64,000 nucleotides of DNA from Craspedostauros australis (GCA_026770025.1 JAMXDE010000060.1:289996-353995), one strand, 5' to 3'; counted from the stretch's first letter, positions 47,835 through 58,447 are shown. Notes: a model not told the origin generated them from the letters alone. Made by a program: numbers and translations.

Positions 47835-49017
47835 TTCGCTGAGGAGCAAGATTGGAAGTGAGCACGAGTACACTTCGAAGAACTGTTTTGTGAGCAAAGC
47901 ATCTGGTTCATCATCGAGCCTCGATCATCGACGAAAGATGGACCTCGGTGCTGCTGCAATGGAAGTGTGTGATTGTCTGTTGCTGTTGAGGACACAGTTG
48001 AGGACACAGTTGATGCCAACGACAACAGTTGCGCCACACATCATCCCTCTCGAAGGAGAAACGTGGTGACATCGGTTCTGCCGACCATGCTTTCACGGAC
48101 AGCTGCCTCTGTCGCACTGCTGCTTGTGGGTGTTATCCGTGACATAGTGTATCGTATGTATCGCACGTATGCCATGCATGGTGCGCATAGTATTGTACTA
48201 TATTTGACAAGCAGGAAGGATGAACAATACCGAGTTACGTCGTCAATGTCGATGATGCCTCGTGTGCTTGCGTGCTCGTGTGCTCGTGTATCGTCGTTTT
48301 GTGAAAAACAAAGAGCAAGAAGAAGAGGAAGAGAGAAAGACAGAGAGAGATTGCGCGAGGTTGTCGAGGAGTGCAATCTCGCATCCACAGAGTATCGCCC
48401 AACCGAGAAGGTGTTCACGTGGTCGACGACGAAGAGTTTGCCTGTGGTTTCGGAAAGATCTTGCCGAGATCTCGTGGCGAACGCTGGATACTCCCCTTGT
48501 CGTTTTGTGCGCCAGCATTCCTGTGCCAGCGAGACGATTTGCGATTCTTGTCTTTTCGCTCCCATCGCCCAGCCAAACAACAACAGTGCCATTTTGAATG
48601 GCTTCTCCTTTGGAACCGTCGCTGCCGTACAAGCACAAGTTGTCCGTATGCGGAGTGCGACATCGTCACAAGGGACTGCGAGCGAGTGAAGGGAGAAACA
48701 GCCCTTGCGGATGCGCTGTTCGTGACGGAGATTGGCCAGCGAGGTTTTCTGTGCGGTTTTCCAGGAACCGTTGGATTCAACATTTGGAGAGTCGAAGCAC
48801 AAGGAGAGCTCCGTTCGTGTCACACTTCGCGAACGCGAAGAATGGTGATGGACGGAAAGAAGCATGCCGGTTTCATAAATAATCTGAGGGGGGGAAGGGA
48901 AAACGGCGTTTTTTGCGAATTGCAACGAAGGAAAACGAAAGTCGAAAAGGGATGCGGGCCACCAAATGGCGAAACATTCTTGCGTATTTTCAAAAACAAC
49001 TTGTGGCTTTTTTGCTC
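47835..49017. other. Intergenic region left of the retrotransposon
   Basis: About 1.2 kb. The frame at 48041-48925 (minus) has mixed composition without motifs and is not called. An A/G-rich stretch lies at 48305-48350. Confidence 0.45.
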
Positions 49018-49022
49018 ATTAT
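49018..49022. repeat. Target site duplication ATTAT, left copy
   Basis: ATTAT directly abuts the left LTR; the same five bases follow the right LTR at 58173-58177. Confidence 0.88.
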
Positions 49023-49709
49023 AGTTAGGATTCGTGCGTAGGCGTCGCGAATCGGTGGAGAATGCCTCGTGAATCTGCCGGCTTCGGGATAGCCGTGTGA
49101 TGCAGTTCAAGAGAGGTGTGCTGTTTGAATAGTTATAACTTGTAACGATGAGAAGTAGAGTGCTTTGTAGCTAATCCTTGTCCGTTATTATGAGTTAGCT
49201 TATTGGTGTTAGTAGGGTGAAGAAACGATGCCACACAACTTGGCGAGACCCTGCACTGATGCACTTGATTCAGTGCAACAGAGTAGACAGTCAATACAGT
49301 ACCTTGCTCTCCGCACATGTAGTTACACTGCAGTGTAGGTCATGACAATCAGTGGTGACGGTCATGAAGCAGTGGCTGTGGCTGAAGCTGACACTCGGAT
49401 TCCATTGCTTGAGTTGAAGCAAGTTGGATACGCATGCTGAGACCACGGTGGTAGTGTGGTGGTCATCAGCAATGAAGGAATCGAGATAAGTTTTAGTAAG
49501 GAGGATCTGAAGAGCATATAGTTCCCAGGTGGGGTGTGAGTCAGGTCGGTCAGGTTTGAGTCATGATGGATTCGTGAATGGAGGAGAGAAAGGAGGAGAA
49601 AAAGGTTTGGTGGTCAATCAAGTCGGAAGATTTCGCGCCAAAACAGGAATTTCTCCCATCGGGTTGATACCGTGTTCGGTACTAGTCTGTCCCTCATTGA
49701 ATCTCAACT
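49023..49709 (-). repeat. 3' LTR of the copia element
   Basis: 687 bp, matching 57486-58172 throughout as far as read. In the sense strand it begins AGTTGAGATTC and ends ATCCTAACT, so the termini are AGTT and AACT and not the usual TG and CA. Confidence 0.93.
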
Positions 49710-49718
49710 CTCCCTCTC
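49710..49718 (-). other. Polypurine tract of the copia element
   Basis: GAGAGGGAG on the sense (minus) strand directly before the 3' LTR, the primer site for plus-strand synthesis. Confidence 0.75.
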
Positions 49719-49792
49719 AGTGTTGGGTCGTGATTGGAGTTGTGGTATCGATGAAAACTTCATCCTTCGTTGTTGTTTGTTGTTGTTGGTTA

Positions 49793-52700
49793 TTACCAAC
49801 CCATGATCTTGAATCGCAGGTATTCGAAGACTGCGATGGACAGTCCTTTGGTGAAGATGTCGGCCAGTTGCTCCGGTGTTGCGATGTGCTGGATGTAGAT
49901 GAACCCTGCCTTGACCCAGTACCAAAAGAAGTGCCACTTAGTCAGGAAGTGCTTGGTGCGCGCGGTTGGTTGATGATTGGTAGCAAGGGAAATGCAGGCT
50001 TGGTTGTCCTCAAACACCGTGCACTGGAGGTTGGTGTGCAGTGGCATGGTGGTGCCGGCATTGTTGATGACTTGGCGGATGAGCTGTTGAATGGGAATCA
50101 GCGTGCGCATTGCGAGAGAGAGAGCGGCGTACTCGGACTCCATCGTAGATAGAGCAATCTCAGTTTGGAGTTTGGACTTCCAAATGAGGGGGCACCCTCC
50201 CAGCGTAATGAGGTAGCCAGTGCGCGACTTGACTGAGACGGGGTCCTTGCTGTCTTCTCGTCCGTAGAGTCCTGCGAAGTCTGCATCCACGTAGCACTTG
50301 AGATCAAGCTGCCCGGTGGGACGCACGATGGTACCCTTGTCCTCAGTGTGCTTGAGATAGCGCATGATGCGCTTGACGGCCTTGGCGTGTGAGCGGCGAG
50401 GGTCACTTCCGAAGCGAGCGACTTGGGAGACTGCGAATGCCAGGTCGGGGCGAGTGTTGGTCGTGAGATACAACAGCATGCCGACGACGGAGCGGTAGTT
50501 CCATGGTTCGTTCATGGGAGGCTCATGCTTGCATTGTCCCAGTGCGAGCTGCGTAGTTGGTACGGGGCACGGACTGCAGTTCGTCATCTTCGTAGTGGCG
50601 AGGATCTTCTTGATTAGTCCTGGTTGGCGGAGATGGACCGTGTCTGCTTTTGGATCACGGCTGAGCTCGATTCCCAGGAACTCGGTGAAGCTTCCTTCTT
50701 GGGTGAGCTCAAAGCCGAGGTCGCGCATTGATTTGATGAAGTCGTCGGCGGCTTGCTTGGTCTTGGAGGCGATGCCCGCATCGTCAACGTAGAGGACGAT
50801 CATGATGTCCTTCTTGATGAACAAGCACTGCTCTTGGTCGCAGGCCTTGAAGCCGATCGTAGTGAGGGCTCGGATGAGGTGTTCATACCAGAGGCGAGGA
50901 GCAATCGTCAAGCCGTACAGGCTCTTGCGGAGCTTGAGGCAGGTGTCGGGACCCTTCGTTGATTTGAATCCACGAGGGAGATGAAGGTAGACTGGCTTGT
51001 GGATGGATGCTTGCACGAAAGCGTTCGTGAAGTCGATGGACGTTGTTGTCCAACCCATGACGATGGAAGTGCTGAGGAAGATGCGGACGGATGACCATGC
51101 GACGACTGGTGCGTAGGTGGAGGAGTCCTCTTGCATGAGGTCTCCACGGCAACACCAGCGTCCCTTGTATTTCTTGATGGTTCCGTCGGGGAGGCGCTTG
51201 CGGCGAAAGACCCAGGTTCCTGGAAAGATGCGATCGTTCTTGATGTCGATCTTCTTCACTTCCTCCCACGTGCCCTTTTCCGTGAGATCTCGAATCTCCT
51301 TTTCGGCGGCTTGCATCCACTCGTCTTTGTTGTCGTCGCGAATGGCTTCGTCGAAGGAGAGAGTATCCGGGTCGGTGTTGGATGCCTTGTACACCGAGGT
51401 GCGTTCGGCGATCTCCAAGTCGCCACCTGCGGCAAAGTAGCTGATCATGCGATTATCGACGTAGGTGGGGTAGTTTGTTGCATCCTTCTGTGGCTCGATG
51501 ATTGCGACAGAGTAGGCATGCTGTTCGATGTTCGCCCATGTAGTTGGTGGAATGCACTTCGCTGTGTCGAGGATGAACGACGGGTTGATGTCGAGCGTGG
51601 ATGACGAGTCGATGTCGAGCATGGATCCTTTGTTGGCGGAGCGAGTCGCTGGGGCCGAAGTGAGTGGCGCCGTGTTCGACTCAATCATGCCTTGGACGAA
51701 TTGCTCAATCTCGTATTCGCTTGGAAGTGGCCACGGTCCTGGTCGGATCGTCGTCACTTGGCGACGGAGTAGCTCGAATGCGAGACGGTAATGATGATTT
51801 TCGATCATCGCATTCCACACGGAGCGAGTCCTTTGGACGAACGCTTCTGCGTTGTACGCAGATTTGGGTGGAAGGTACCCTTGGTTCATCAAATGTTCGG
51901 GGTCTTGGTAGTACCATGGCCCTGATTTGGCCTTGGACATGAAGTCGAGAGCGTCGAAGTGGGGTTCCATCGTGCCAGTACTGATGAAGGTGCTCAGCTT
52001 CTCCACGAATTGCTCGACGGCGTGGTCAGTGGCCAGTCGGAGGAGGTCTTCGTTGAGAAAGACGCTGTTGAGGTCTTTCTCGAAATGGTCCTCCATGTCC
52101 GAGTGAAAGTTGTTGTACGTCTCCTGAAATGGAGTCGCTCCTTCCTCGGTCATGTTGTCGGGGTCCGGTTGCCACCAGTCAGCCATGTTGATGCTTGCTT
52201 CTTCTACTTCAGCCGCCTTTGGAGCGAACGTTGGGAGGACGACGTTGGTTGGCTGTGGATTCAAGGTGTTGAATCGACCTCGGAGTCTGCGCAACAAGTA
52301 GTGAGCGTCCACCTTGAATTGGTGTAGATCGATGGAGAGAGAGTCGCTACCTTTGCGTTGGAGAGGTTCGATTGTATGTAAGCAATCGACGATAGCTTGT
52401 GAGAATGTGATGATCGATGATGAGTCGGGGTGCAGTTCCCTGGGTGTTGCGGCCTGTTCGATCTCTTCCAAGGTAGCTACTGCAGGGCAGAAGTAGTAAT
52501 CATCGGTGTCTTCGTCGTCCAGCCAGGCTGCTTTGCCTCCCATACGTGCGTACGTGAATCGCTTTGGTTGTTTGCGAATTCTCGTGCTTTGAGGTCTTTC
52601 TGGCGTTGGCTCAGACTTAGGTATCATGGGTGGCGTGGAGCTCGTCTGAATTGGCGTCGGAGCTGGAAGTGGTAATGGAGTTGCTAATTCCAATGTTGGT

Positions 52701-55700
52701 GATTCTCGGAGAGGTGAGCTCAATTGCGGTTGAAGTGTTCGCTGATCCGGTGACTCTATAGTAGAGTCAGGTACCGGGGACTCATCGGGAGCTCCCTCTG
52801 TCGAGGACATTTGCCTGTTGGCTCCCTCTGAAACTGGCATCGGAGGGGCGAGAGCTTCACTCATGAGATCGGGGATCTGTTGTGTCATTGGTTGCGACCC
52901 TTTCGCCAATACCTGTGGCGTTCTTTCACGGATGGTTTGTTGGTTTCGCGTATCAAAACTCGGTGGTGGAGTGTTATCGTCGTTGCGTTGTAACCGGTTG
53001 TGGTCTCGCGTGTCTGATGCGAAGATGTCGTCCTGCTCCATTGATTCCACATCGTCGTCATCGAATGGATATTGGAAGGTGGTGTCACCAAACATGCGAG
53101 TCCATTCTTCCGATTGATAGCTTGGAAGTTGCTTCAAGTCGGTAGCAATCGTTGCGAACCAGTCATCGAACACGACGTGGAACTGAGGGGTGATTGAACC
53201 TGTCCGTGGTGATAGGACTAGAGGTACGGTTGAAGCATGCTTCGTAGAGAGACCCATGTTCACGTATCTCTCTCCTCTTGGTTCCCATCGGGGTATCTTG
53301 CGTCCATCGGCCAGCGCTTTGTTAAGGACATAGACTGGACTGCCCCATACGTGCAGGTTATGAAGTTGCTTGAGGGGAAGACGGATGCGTGATAGAACAT
53401 CGTAGGGTGTGAGACCGGTGGCGGGATTAGGCACGCGATTGTAGATGTACGCGGCGTGTACGACGGCCATTGGCCATAGTTGAGCATCAAACATCGTTGG
53501 CCAGTGGATGCTTTGATGCATCATCATGGTTCGGGCCATTGAGACAATTGTTCGAATGCTTCGCTCGGCTATTCCGTTGTGGTGATGTGCGCCGACACCT
53601 GCGAATCGATGGACTTGATGGAAGATTTCAAGGTGTTTGGAGTATTCGGGTGAGGTGAAGGTGGTGGCGTTGTCTGATAGATACGATCGTACGGGGACTC
53701 CAACATCACGACACATCAGTTCGAACCGTTCCTTGGCTTCGAGGGTGGCGTGCGTGGTTAGCGCTGCCACAGGTTCCACGTGAATGTATCCTGATGCGTG
53801 ATCGACAAAGATGGCTCCGCCTTTGTACATTTCGTTTGGATCGCCTTTGCCTCGTCCTGAGAAGAGGCGTCCTGGCGTTCGACCGACGAAGTGGTCCACT
53901 GATACTTGTTGTCCAGGGAACAAGTGATCGGTGCGCAAAACTCCTTGTTTGTCACGGACGACATGTTGAGTTATTCCTGGGGAAGGGCGACGGTGCAGCT
54001 TTCCGAATTGGCATGCAGCGCAAAGCGGGAGGCTTGTGACCCTTGCCGCAGCTGTGTGCATCTTTCTAGACGATTCTGACCCGGTGAGAGTACCCGAACG
54101 CAGCAGGAACTTCACTCGACTGAAGGATAAATGTCCGAGACGATAGTGCCACCGAAGAAGTTCCTTTTGCGGTTGGGTGAGGTTCACGTTGTGGTCCGAC
54201 ACGGTGGAGACGATGGAAGTTAGTGCAGCTGGCACGTCATGGATGTTGTCGGCACTGTAGCCGACTGATGTTGGTAGCCTTGTGGACTTCTTGTAATTCG
54301 CTACGATTGCGTTGCGATCGTCGTTTCCCAGGATTCCGCTGAGTTTGCAGGAGGATTTGTTGAAAACGATCGTTTCGCCCTGATACTCTTCAAGGAGACT
54401 GGAAGTGCTGATTAGCTTGACCTTTGATTCGGGAACATGGAAAGCAGGCAGTCGCAATTTGCGAGGGCTTCCAGTTACATCAAGGACATACCATTCGACG
54501 GTTCCCAACGCATTCACTTGGATTTTCTTGAGGAATCCGTTGAGAAAGGTCGGTCTTGGTGGAGGACTTGGAGTAGAACAGAAATCGTTGAGGTCATTTG
54601 TCACAGAAATTGATGCTCCGCTGTCCCAAACGAGTTCGAATGGAGCATCGGGTGAGAGATAACTCTCAGCTTTAGCTGGAGATGCGAAAGCATTGCGATT
54701 GGAGAAGAAGGAGGCTAGACCTTGCAGAGTGAGTAGTGCGGGCATGTCATTGTCACATTGTTGCTTTTGACTTCGATCATACATCAAGTCAATTCCGCGA
54801 GTTGGGTACAGGCTCCAGAGATTTCGTGAGATGGATGAGGTGCGACCTTCTTGGCGGGGCAATTTTGCTGTCGTGGGTGTTTGGTTTTTACCATAAGTGG
54901 AATTTTTCGATTGGTTCCAGTGACGACGTTTTGATCTGTGATTGCGAGTTTTGGTCCGAGCCTGGGGACGCCACACACGTTTTGTTCGTGGGGAGTTTCC
55001 TTTCGACACGTTCACGGGTTTGGGTCCATCTGGGTCGAGACTTTCCATTACGAGATCGTAGAGACTGCGTTTCACGGCTCCATTGAAGTGTGTTGGACGT
55101 TTATGCACTTGCTTGTACCGTTCTTTGACTCGTGCCTTGTTGTAGACTAGATCAGCAGAGTTGATTGAGTCAGGTCTTCGTGGTACGTTCGTGTGGAGGA
55201 GTAGTAGAGTTACGGCAATTAGCATCCAGGCATTTGCTGCCGCGATGTACCACCCATACTCTACTCCGATAGTGATGACTTGGAGTGAGGCGAAGAGGAG
55301 AACCATTCCAACGATGCTACCGAAGTAGTTGAAGGAGGTGAAGAGGTTCCAGACGAGAGACCACCAGGTGTCTTCGTCTTGACTGGAGGCGGCTGTGAAG
55401 CATGTCCACGCAGCCATGTCAATGGAGAGGTTGTCCTGTTTGGGAGCTTGCTTGCCCTTTGCCTTCGCCTTGAACTTGAAGTTGTCCTGATGACTCTCAG
55501 TGTTGTGCGAGAGACGCCAGCGGCGGCACTTGGCGCACCACATGAAAGTCTTGTCGTTGACAAGCTTGCGCTGTGGTTCACCGGGCTTGGGAGCTTTGGA
55601 CGACCAGCCCTGGCTGGCGTTGCGTTTGGCGTCGCGTTCCTTGGGCTTCTTGAAGTTGTTTCTCCTTCCGTCGTTCTTGGAGAAACCCTTGTGTTGCTCG

Positions 55701-57058
55701 AGAACGTTGGCGCTTGGATTCTGGACGGCGTTGTTGGCGTACGAGTACCTGGGCACGTTGCTGTCTCTGGTACGCCTGATGGCATGCCAGCGATTTCCGC
55801 GCACTTCGTTTTCGTACGACGCCTCGGCCTTGTTGCAGATTGCCATCCATGTGAGATCTTTTGCGGCAAGCTGGGGGCGAGCGTACTCGTACGTGAAGAC
55901 GGGGAGACGCATGAGGATTTCCTCAAGGTTATCCTTCATCACATAGAGAGGACGTCGGTACTGTTCACCAGACCGGATCTGTCCTCCAGCCTGCAGGAAG
56001 GCGTCGAGGATCGTTCGGAGGAGACGAAGGTCGAAGCGACCGGCGTCGTCGAGGCGCTTGCAAAGAGCACGGAGGTGGACTGCCATGAGACCAACGTTCT
56101 CGTTTGGAAAACGTCTGCAGTTGACTTCGCGGATCTTGGCTGCGAGGGCGTCTTGTTCATCCAAGGAGTTGGCCGAGTTGCTGTTCATGAACTCAACGAA
56201 GAGAGTGATGAAGTTATCGTGGAACTTCGGCTCGATTCGGTTCATGAGTTGGTCTTCGAGGGCTGGATCAAGACTGTCACGGAAGAACGCTGAGGCTGTC
56301 TCGTTGTTCTGGACGTCGTAGTGATCCCACTTCAGATGGAACTCGTCGAAGTGCTTGGTGGCATCTTCAAGAGTGAAGGCGGCTGGTGAGTCCAAGACGC
56401 AAGTCATTCCTGACTCTGCGTTGGCGTCAGCGATGTACGCCATGGTGAGGAGTCCGGTTCTTGCCATGTGGTTTCGCACCAGGCGAATGAACTGCTGGAT
56501 GTTCCCTCCTTTCTTGAACTTGTCGGTGAGTCCTTGCTCTCGCTTGGACTGGTTGGTTGAGTCAGCACCGTTATGGAGGATTCTCTGTTGTTGAGAGTTG
56601 GTCCACCTGGTGTGTGACTCGTCTTGGAGGCCCGTCCAATGCCCGTTCGGCGCGCCTGCGGTCCAGGGCACCCAGTTGCGTCCTTGCTTGAGGATACCTC
56701 CCATGATGGGAACGGTTGGTTTCCCAGAGAGGTCGTGGTCGTCGTCTTCGCTGTCCTCTTCTGACTTTCTGCTCTTCTTGGGCATGGGGGTTTCCATGTC
56801 GAAGATGCTGTCGCCGAGGAAGGACTGTTCCGTTCGAGGTCTTGTGTCGCCAGCGGAGCGGCTGCGCTCGAGACCGGGACGGCTTGGGGTCGTGGTGGCT
56901 GTCGCCGCTGCTTGGGCAGTGGCTATGGCCGCGTTTGCTGCTTCTGCAGCGGCTTCGGCCGCCAACGTCGCCTGTGTGAGGCGAGCGTTCTCGACCGTGA
57001 TCGCTTCGAGCTGCGCTTGCAGCTCTTCCAGCGTGGCAGGAGTTGTCTCTTCCGCCAT
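49793..57058 (-). CDS. Copia Gag-Pol polyprotein, 2421 aa
   Basis: A single frame with no frameshift or stop between gag and pol. Residues 1-500: Gag, starting with a helical segment (LEELQAQLEAITVENARL). C508, C511, H518 and H523 form a CCHH-type finger. About 578-598 and 603-621 are two hydrophobic helices. Protease: WDSGAS with Asp812. Integrase: HHCC part (HYRLGHLSF, CAACQFGK), then Asp1055, Asp1129 and Glu1165; the last two are spaced D-35-E. A long Pro/Ser/Thr-rich stretch follows. Reverse transcriptase: from about 1930, with the YVDD site at Asp2092 and Asp2093. RNase H: Asp2258 in VDADFAG, then MESEYAAL and EDNQACISL, ending near the C-terminus with HIATPEQLADIFTKG. The cleaved products would build the particle, copy the RNA and integrate the DNA. 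The start is the only early ATG after the leader. All active sites are present. Confidence 0.95.
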   Translation of the reverse strand: MAEETTPATLEELQAQLEAITVENARLTQATLAAEAAAEAANAAIATAQAAATATTTPSRPGLERSRSAGDTRPRTEQSFLGDSIFDMETPMPKKSRKSEEDSEDDDHDLSGKPTVPIMGGILKQGRNWVPWTAGAPNGHWTGLQDESHTRWTNSQQQRILHNGADSTNQSKREQGLTDKFKKGGNIQQFIRLVRNHMARTGLLTMAYIADANAESGMTCVLDSPAAFTLEDATKHFDEFHLKWDHYDVQNNETASAFFRDSLDPALEDQLMNRIEPKFHDNFITLFVEFMNSNSANSLDEQDALAAKIREVNCRRFPNENVGLMAVHLRALCKRLDDAGRFDLRLLRTILDAFLQAGGQIRSGEQYRRPLYVMKDNLEEILMRLPVFTYEYARPQLAAKDLTWMAICNKAEASYENEVRGNRWHAIRRTRDSNVPRYSYANNAVQNPSANVLEQHKGFSKNDGRRNNFKKPKERDAKRNASQGWSSKAPKPGEPQRKLVNDKTFMWCAKCRRWRLSHNTESHQDNFKFKAKAKGKQAPKQDNLSIDMAAWTCFTAASSQDEDTWWSLVWNLFTSFNYFGSIVGMVLLFASLQVITIGVEYGWYIAAANAWMLIAVTLLLLHTNVPRRPDSINSADLVYNKARVKERYKQVHKRPTHFNGAVKRSLYDLVMESLDPDGPKPVNVSKGNSPRTKRVWRPQARTKTRNHRSKRRHWNQSKNSTYGKNQTPTTAKLPRQEGRTSSISRNLWSLYPTRGIDLMYDRSQKQQCDNDMPALLTLQGLASFFSNRNAFASPAKAESYLSPDAPFELVWDSGASISVTNDLNDFCSTPSPPPRPTFLNGFLKKIQVNALGTVEWYVLDVTGSPRKLRLPAFHVPESKVKLISTSSLLEEYQGETIVFNKSSCKLSGILGNDDRNAIVANYKKSTRLPTSVGYSADNIHDVPAALTSIVSTVSDHNVNLTQPQKELLRWHYRLGHLSFSRVKFLLRSGTLTGSESSRKMHTAAARVTSLPLCAACQFGKLHRRPSPGITQHVVRDKQGVLRTDHLFPGQQVSVDHFVGRTPGRLFSGRGKGDPNEMYKGGAIFVDHASGYIHVEPVAALTTHATLEAKERFELMCRDVGVPVRSYLSDNATTFTSPEYSKHLEIFHQVHRFAGVGAHHHNGIAERSIRTIVSMARTMMMHQSIHWPTMFDAQLWPMAVVHAAYIYNRVPNPATGLTPYDVLSRIRLPLKQLHNLHVWGSPVYVLNKALADGRKIPRWEPRGERYVNMGLSTKHASTVPLVLSPRTGSITPQFHVVFDDWFATIATDLKQLPSYQSEEWTRMFGDTTFQYPFDDDDVESMEQDDIFASDTRDHNRLQRNDDNTPPPSFDTRNQQTIRERTPQVLAKGSQPMTQQIPDLMSEALAPPMPVSEGANRQMSSTEGAPDESPVPDSTIESPDQRTLQPQLSSPLRESPTLELATPLPLPAPTPIQTSSTPPMIPKSEPTPERPQSTRIRKQPKRFTYARMGGKAAWLDDEDTDDYYFCPAVATLEEIEQAATPRELHPDSSSIITFSQAIVDCLHTIEPLQRKGSDSLSIDLHQFKVDAHYLLRRLRGRFNTLNPQPTNVVLPTFAPKAAEVEEASINMADWWQPDPDNMTEEGATPFQETYNNFHSDMEDHFEKDLNSVFLNEDLLRLATDHAVEQFVEKLSTFISTGTMEPHFDALDFMSKAKSGPWYYQDPEHLMNQGYLPPKSAYNAEAFVQRTRSVWNAMIENHHYRLAFELLRRQVTTIRPGPWPLPSEYEIEQFVQGMIESNTAPLTSAPATRSANKGSMLDIDSSSTLDINPSFILDTAKCIPPTTWANIEQHAYSVAIIEPQKDATNYPTYVDNRMISYFAAGGDLEIAERTSVYKASNTDPDTLSFDEAIRDDNKDEWMQAAEKEIRDLTEKGTWEEVKKIDIKNDRIFPGTWVFRRKRLPDGTIKKYKGRWCCRGDLMQEDSSTYAPVVAWSSVRIFLSTSIVMGWTTTSIDFTNAFVQASIHKPVYLHLPRGFKSTKGPDTCLKLRKSLYGLTIAPRLWYEHLIRALTTIGFKACDQEQCLFIKKDIMIVLYVDDAGIASKTKQAADDFIKSMRDLGFELTQEGSFTEFLGIELSRDPKADTVHLRQPGLIKKILATTKMTNCSPCPVPTTQLALGQCKHEPPMNEPWNYRSVVGMLLYLTTNTRPDLAFAVSQVARFGSDPRRSHAKAVKRIMRYLKHTEDKGTIVRPTGQLDLKCYVDADFAGLYGREDSKDPVSVKSRTGYLITLGGCPLIWKSKLQTEIALSTMESEYAALSLAMRTLIPIQQLIRQVINNAGTTMPLHTNLQCTVFEDNQACISLATNHQPTARTKHFLTKWHFFWYWVKAGFIYIQHIATPEQLADIFTKGLSIAVFEYLRFKIMGW

Positions 57059-57470
57059 GATGGATGACGGGGACTTCTCGAATAGTCTTCGGACTTCGAG
57101 GGGATCGATCTGTTTGCCTTCTCTTGCTCTTGCTCGACTTCACTTCGTTGGGAAGGTGTGCACTGAAGTTCGATGCAGGCTTGGAGGGGCTCGCACTCGG
57201 TCGGCGAGTGCGGTTATTGCTTGCTTTGGCAGAGGCTACTGAAGTTCGACCTTGGGTCGCTTACCTTCAGCTGGGACTTTTGTCCTCTTGAGTGGCTCGG
57301 TTTTCGAGCGGTGGGGATCTGATTTCAGATCAGATGCATGCGGTGAGGACGTGGTCCTTGTTGGAAGCTCGGTCTTCGAGCTGTGCCTTTTGGCTTCGTC
57401 TCAGAGAGACTCTTGCGATCGGTTGGCAGAGGAAGATGCTCGGTGGAGTTGATAAGAGAGTATTTGGCAA
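57059..57470 (-). other. Untranslated leader of the copia element
   Basis: About 410 bases between the primer binding site and the Gag ATG. No conserved frame. It probably holds the packaging and dimerisation signals, which cannot be identified by eye. Confidence 0.5.
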
Positions 57471-57486
57471 CCACTCGCAGCTACCA
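57471..57486 (-). other. Primer binding site of the copia element
   Basis: Sense strand TGGTAGCTGCGAGTGG; its first T is also the last base of the 5' LTR. It would pair with a tRNA ending CGCAGCTACCA. A tRNA with U at position 72, and so A at position 1, fits an initiator methionine tRNA, the usual primer in this superfamily; this is inference. Confidence 0.6.
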
Positions 57487-58172
57487 GTTAGGATTCGTGC
57501 GTAGGCGTCGCGAATCGGTGGAGAATGCCTCGTGAATCTGCCGGCTTCGGGATAGCCGTGTGATGCAGTTCAAGAGAGGTGTGCTGTTTGAATAGTTATA
57601 ACTTGTAACGATGAGAAGTAGAGTGCTTTGTAGCTAATCCTTGTCCGTTATTATGAGTTAGCTTATTGGTGTTAGTAGGGTGAAGAAACGATGCCACACA
57701 ACTTGGCGAGACCCTGCACTGATGCACTTGATTCAGTGCAACAGAGTAGACAGTCAATACAGTACCTTGCTCTCCGCACATGTAGTTACACTGCAGTGTA
57801 GGTCATGACAATCAGTGGTGACGGTCATGAAGCAGTGGCTGTGGCTGAAGCTGACACTCGGATTCCATTGCTTGAGTTGAAGCAAGTTGGATACGCATGC
57901 TGAGACCACGGTGGTAGTGTGGTGGTCATCAGCAATGAAGGAATCGAGATAAGTTTTAGTAAGGAGGATCTGAAGAGCATATAGTTCCCAGGTGGGGTGT
58001 GAGTCAGGTCGGTCAGGTTTGAGTCATGATGGATTCGTGAATGGAGGAGAGAAAGGAGGAGAAAAAGGTTTGGTGGTCAATCAAGTCGGAAGATTTCGCG
58101 CCAAAACAGGAATTTCTCCCATCGGGTTGATACCGTGTTCGGTACTAGTCTGTCCCTCATTGAATCTCAACT
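57486..58172 (-). repeat. 5' LTR of the copia element
   Basis: 687 bp, matching the other LTR. In the sense strand a TATATG lies near the start of the LTR (around 57980 on the plus strand) and could be a promoter TATA element. Confidence 0.93.
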
Positions 58173-58177
58173 ATTAT
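58173..58177. repeat. Target site duplication ATTAT, right copy
   Basis: Same five bases as 49018-49022, directly after the right LTR. Confidence 0.88.
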
Positions 58178-58447
58178 CATGTTGTGTACGAGCTGCATCT
58201 TGTTGTTTTTTGGCTTTTTTCATTCTGGTCCACGGATCCTTCGCCTCTTCATGCCATTGTACACATTCGACAGCTACAGAGCCAGCATGTTCCCCTCTCT
58301 TCGAATGGGGGGTGCGGATGTTGTTGCGACTCTCTTGCCAGTTGACTTGTTGCATTCCAACAGCAGGATTCATCTAGGTACGACAAGCAAACGTTGTACA
58401 TTCTGACTCCACTATTTATGGTATTCTCGTTTGCCTTGCTGAGGCGG
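58178..58447. other. Short region between retrotransposon and the 975-aa gene
   Basis: 270 bases, 3' flank of the leftward gene; nothing else is seen and no AATAAA is present. Confidence 0.4.

Larger units (their letters stand above)
49023..58172 (-). mobile_element. Complete Ty1/copia LTR retrotransposon, 9150 bp
   Basis: Two direct 687-bp repeats that read as identical flank a 7.8-kb interior; a 5-bp duplication ATTAT borders the whole. In the sense (minus) direction the order is 5' LTR, primer binding site, 427-bp leader, one Gag-Pol frame, polypurine tract, 3' LTR. Integrase precedes reverse transcriptase, which defines the Ty1/copia superfamily. The element is intact: no stop or frameshift in the 2421-codon frame and all catalytic residues present. 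Identical LTRs mean a very recent insertion. It lies 270 bases downstream of the stop of the 975-aa gene and does not break a recognised gene. Confidence 0.95.

Noticed and set aside
48041-48925. Minus frame of 294 codons left of the retrotransposon
   Set aside because: No motifs, irregular composition, and several equally long overlapping frames on both strands.
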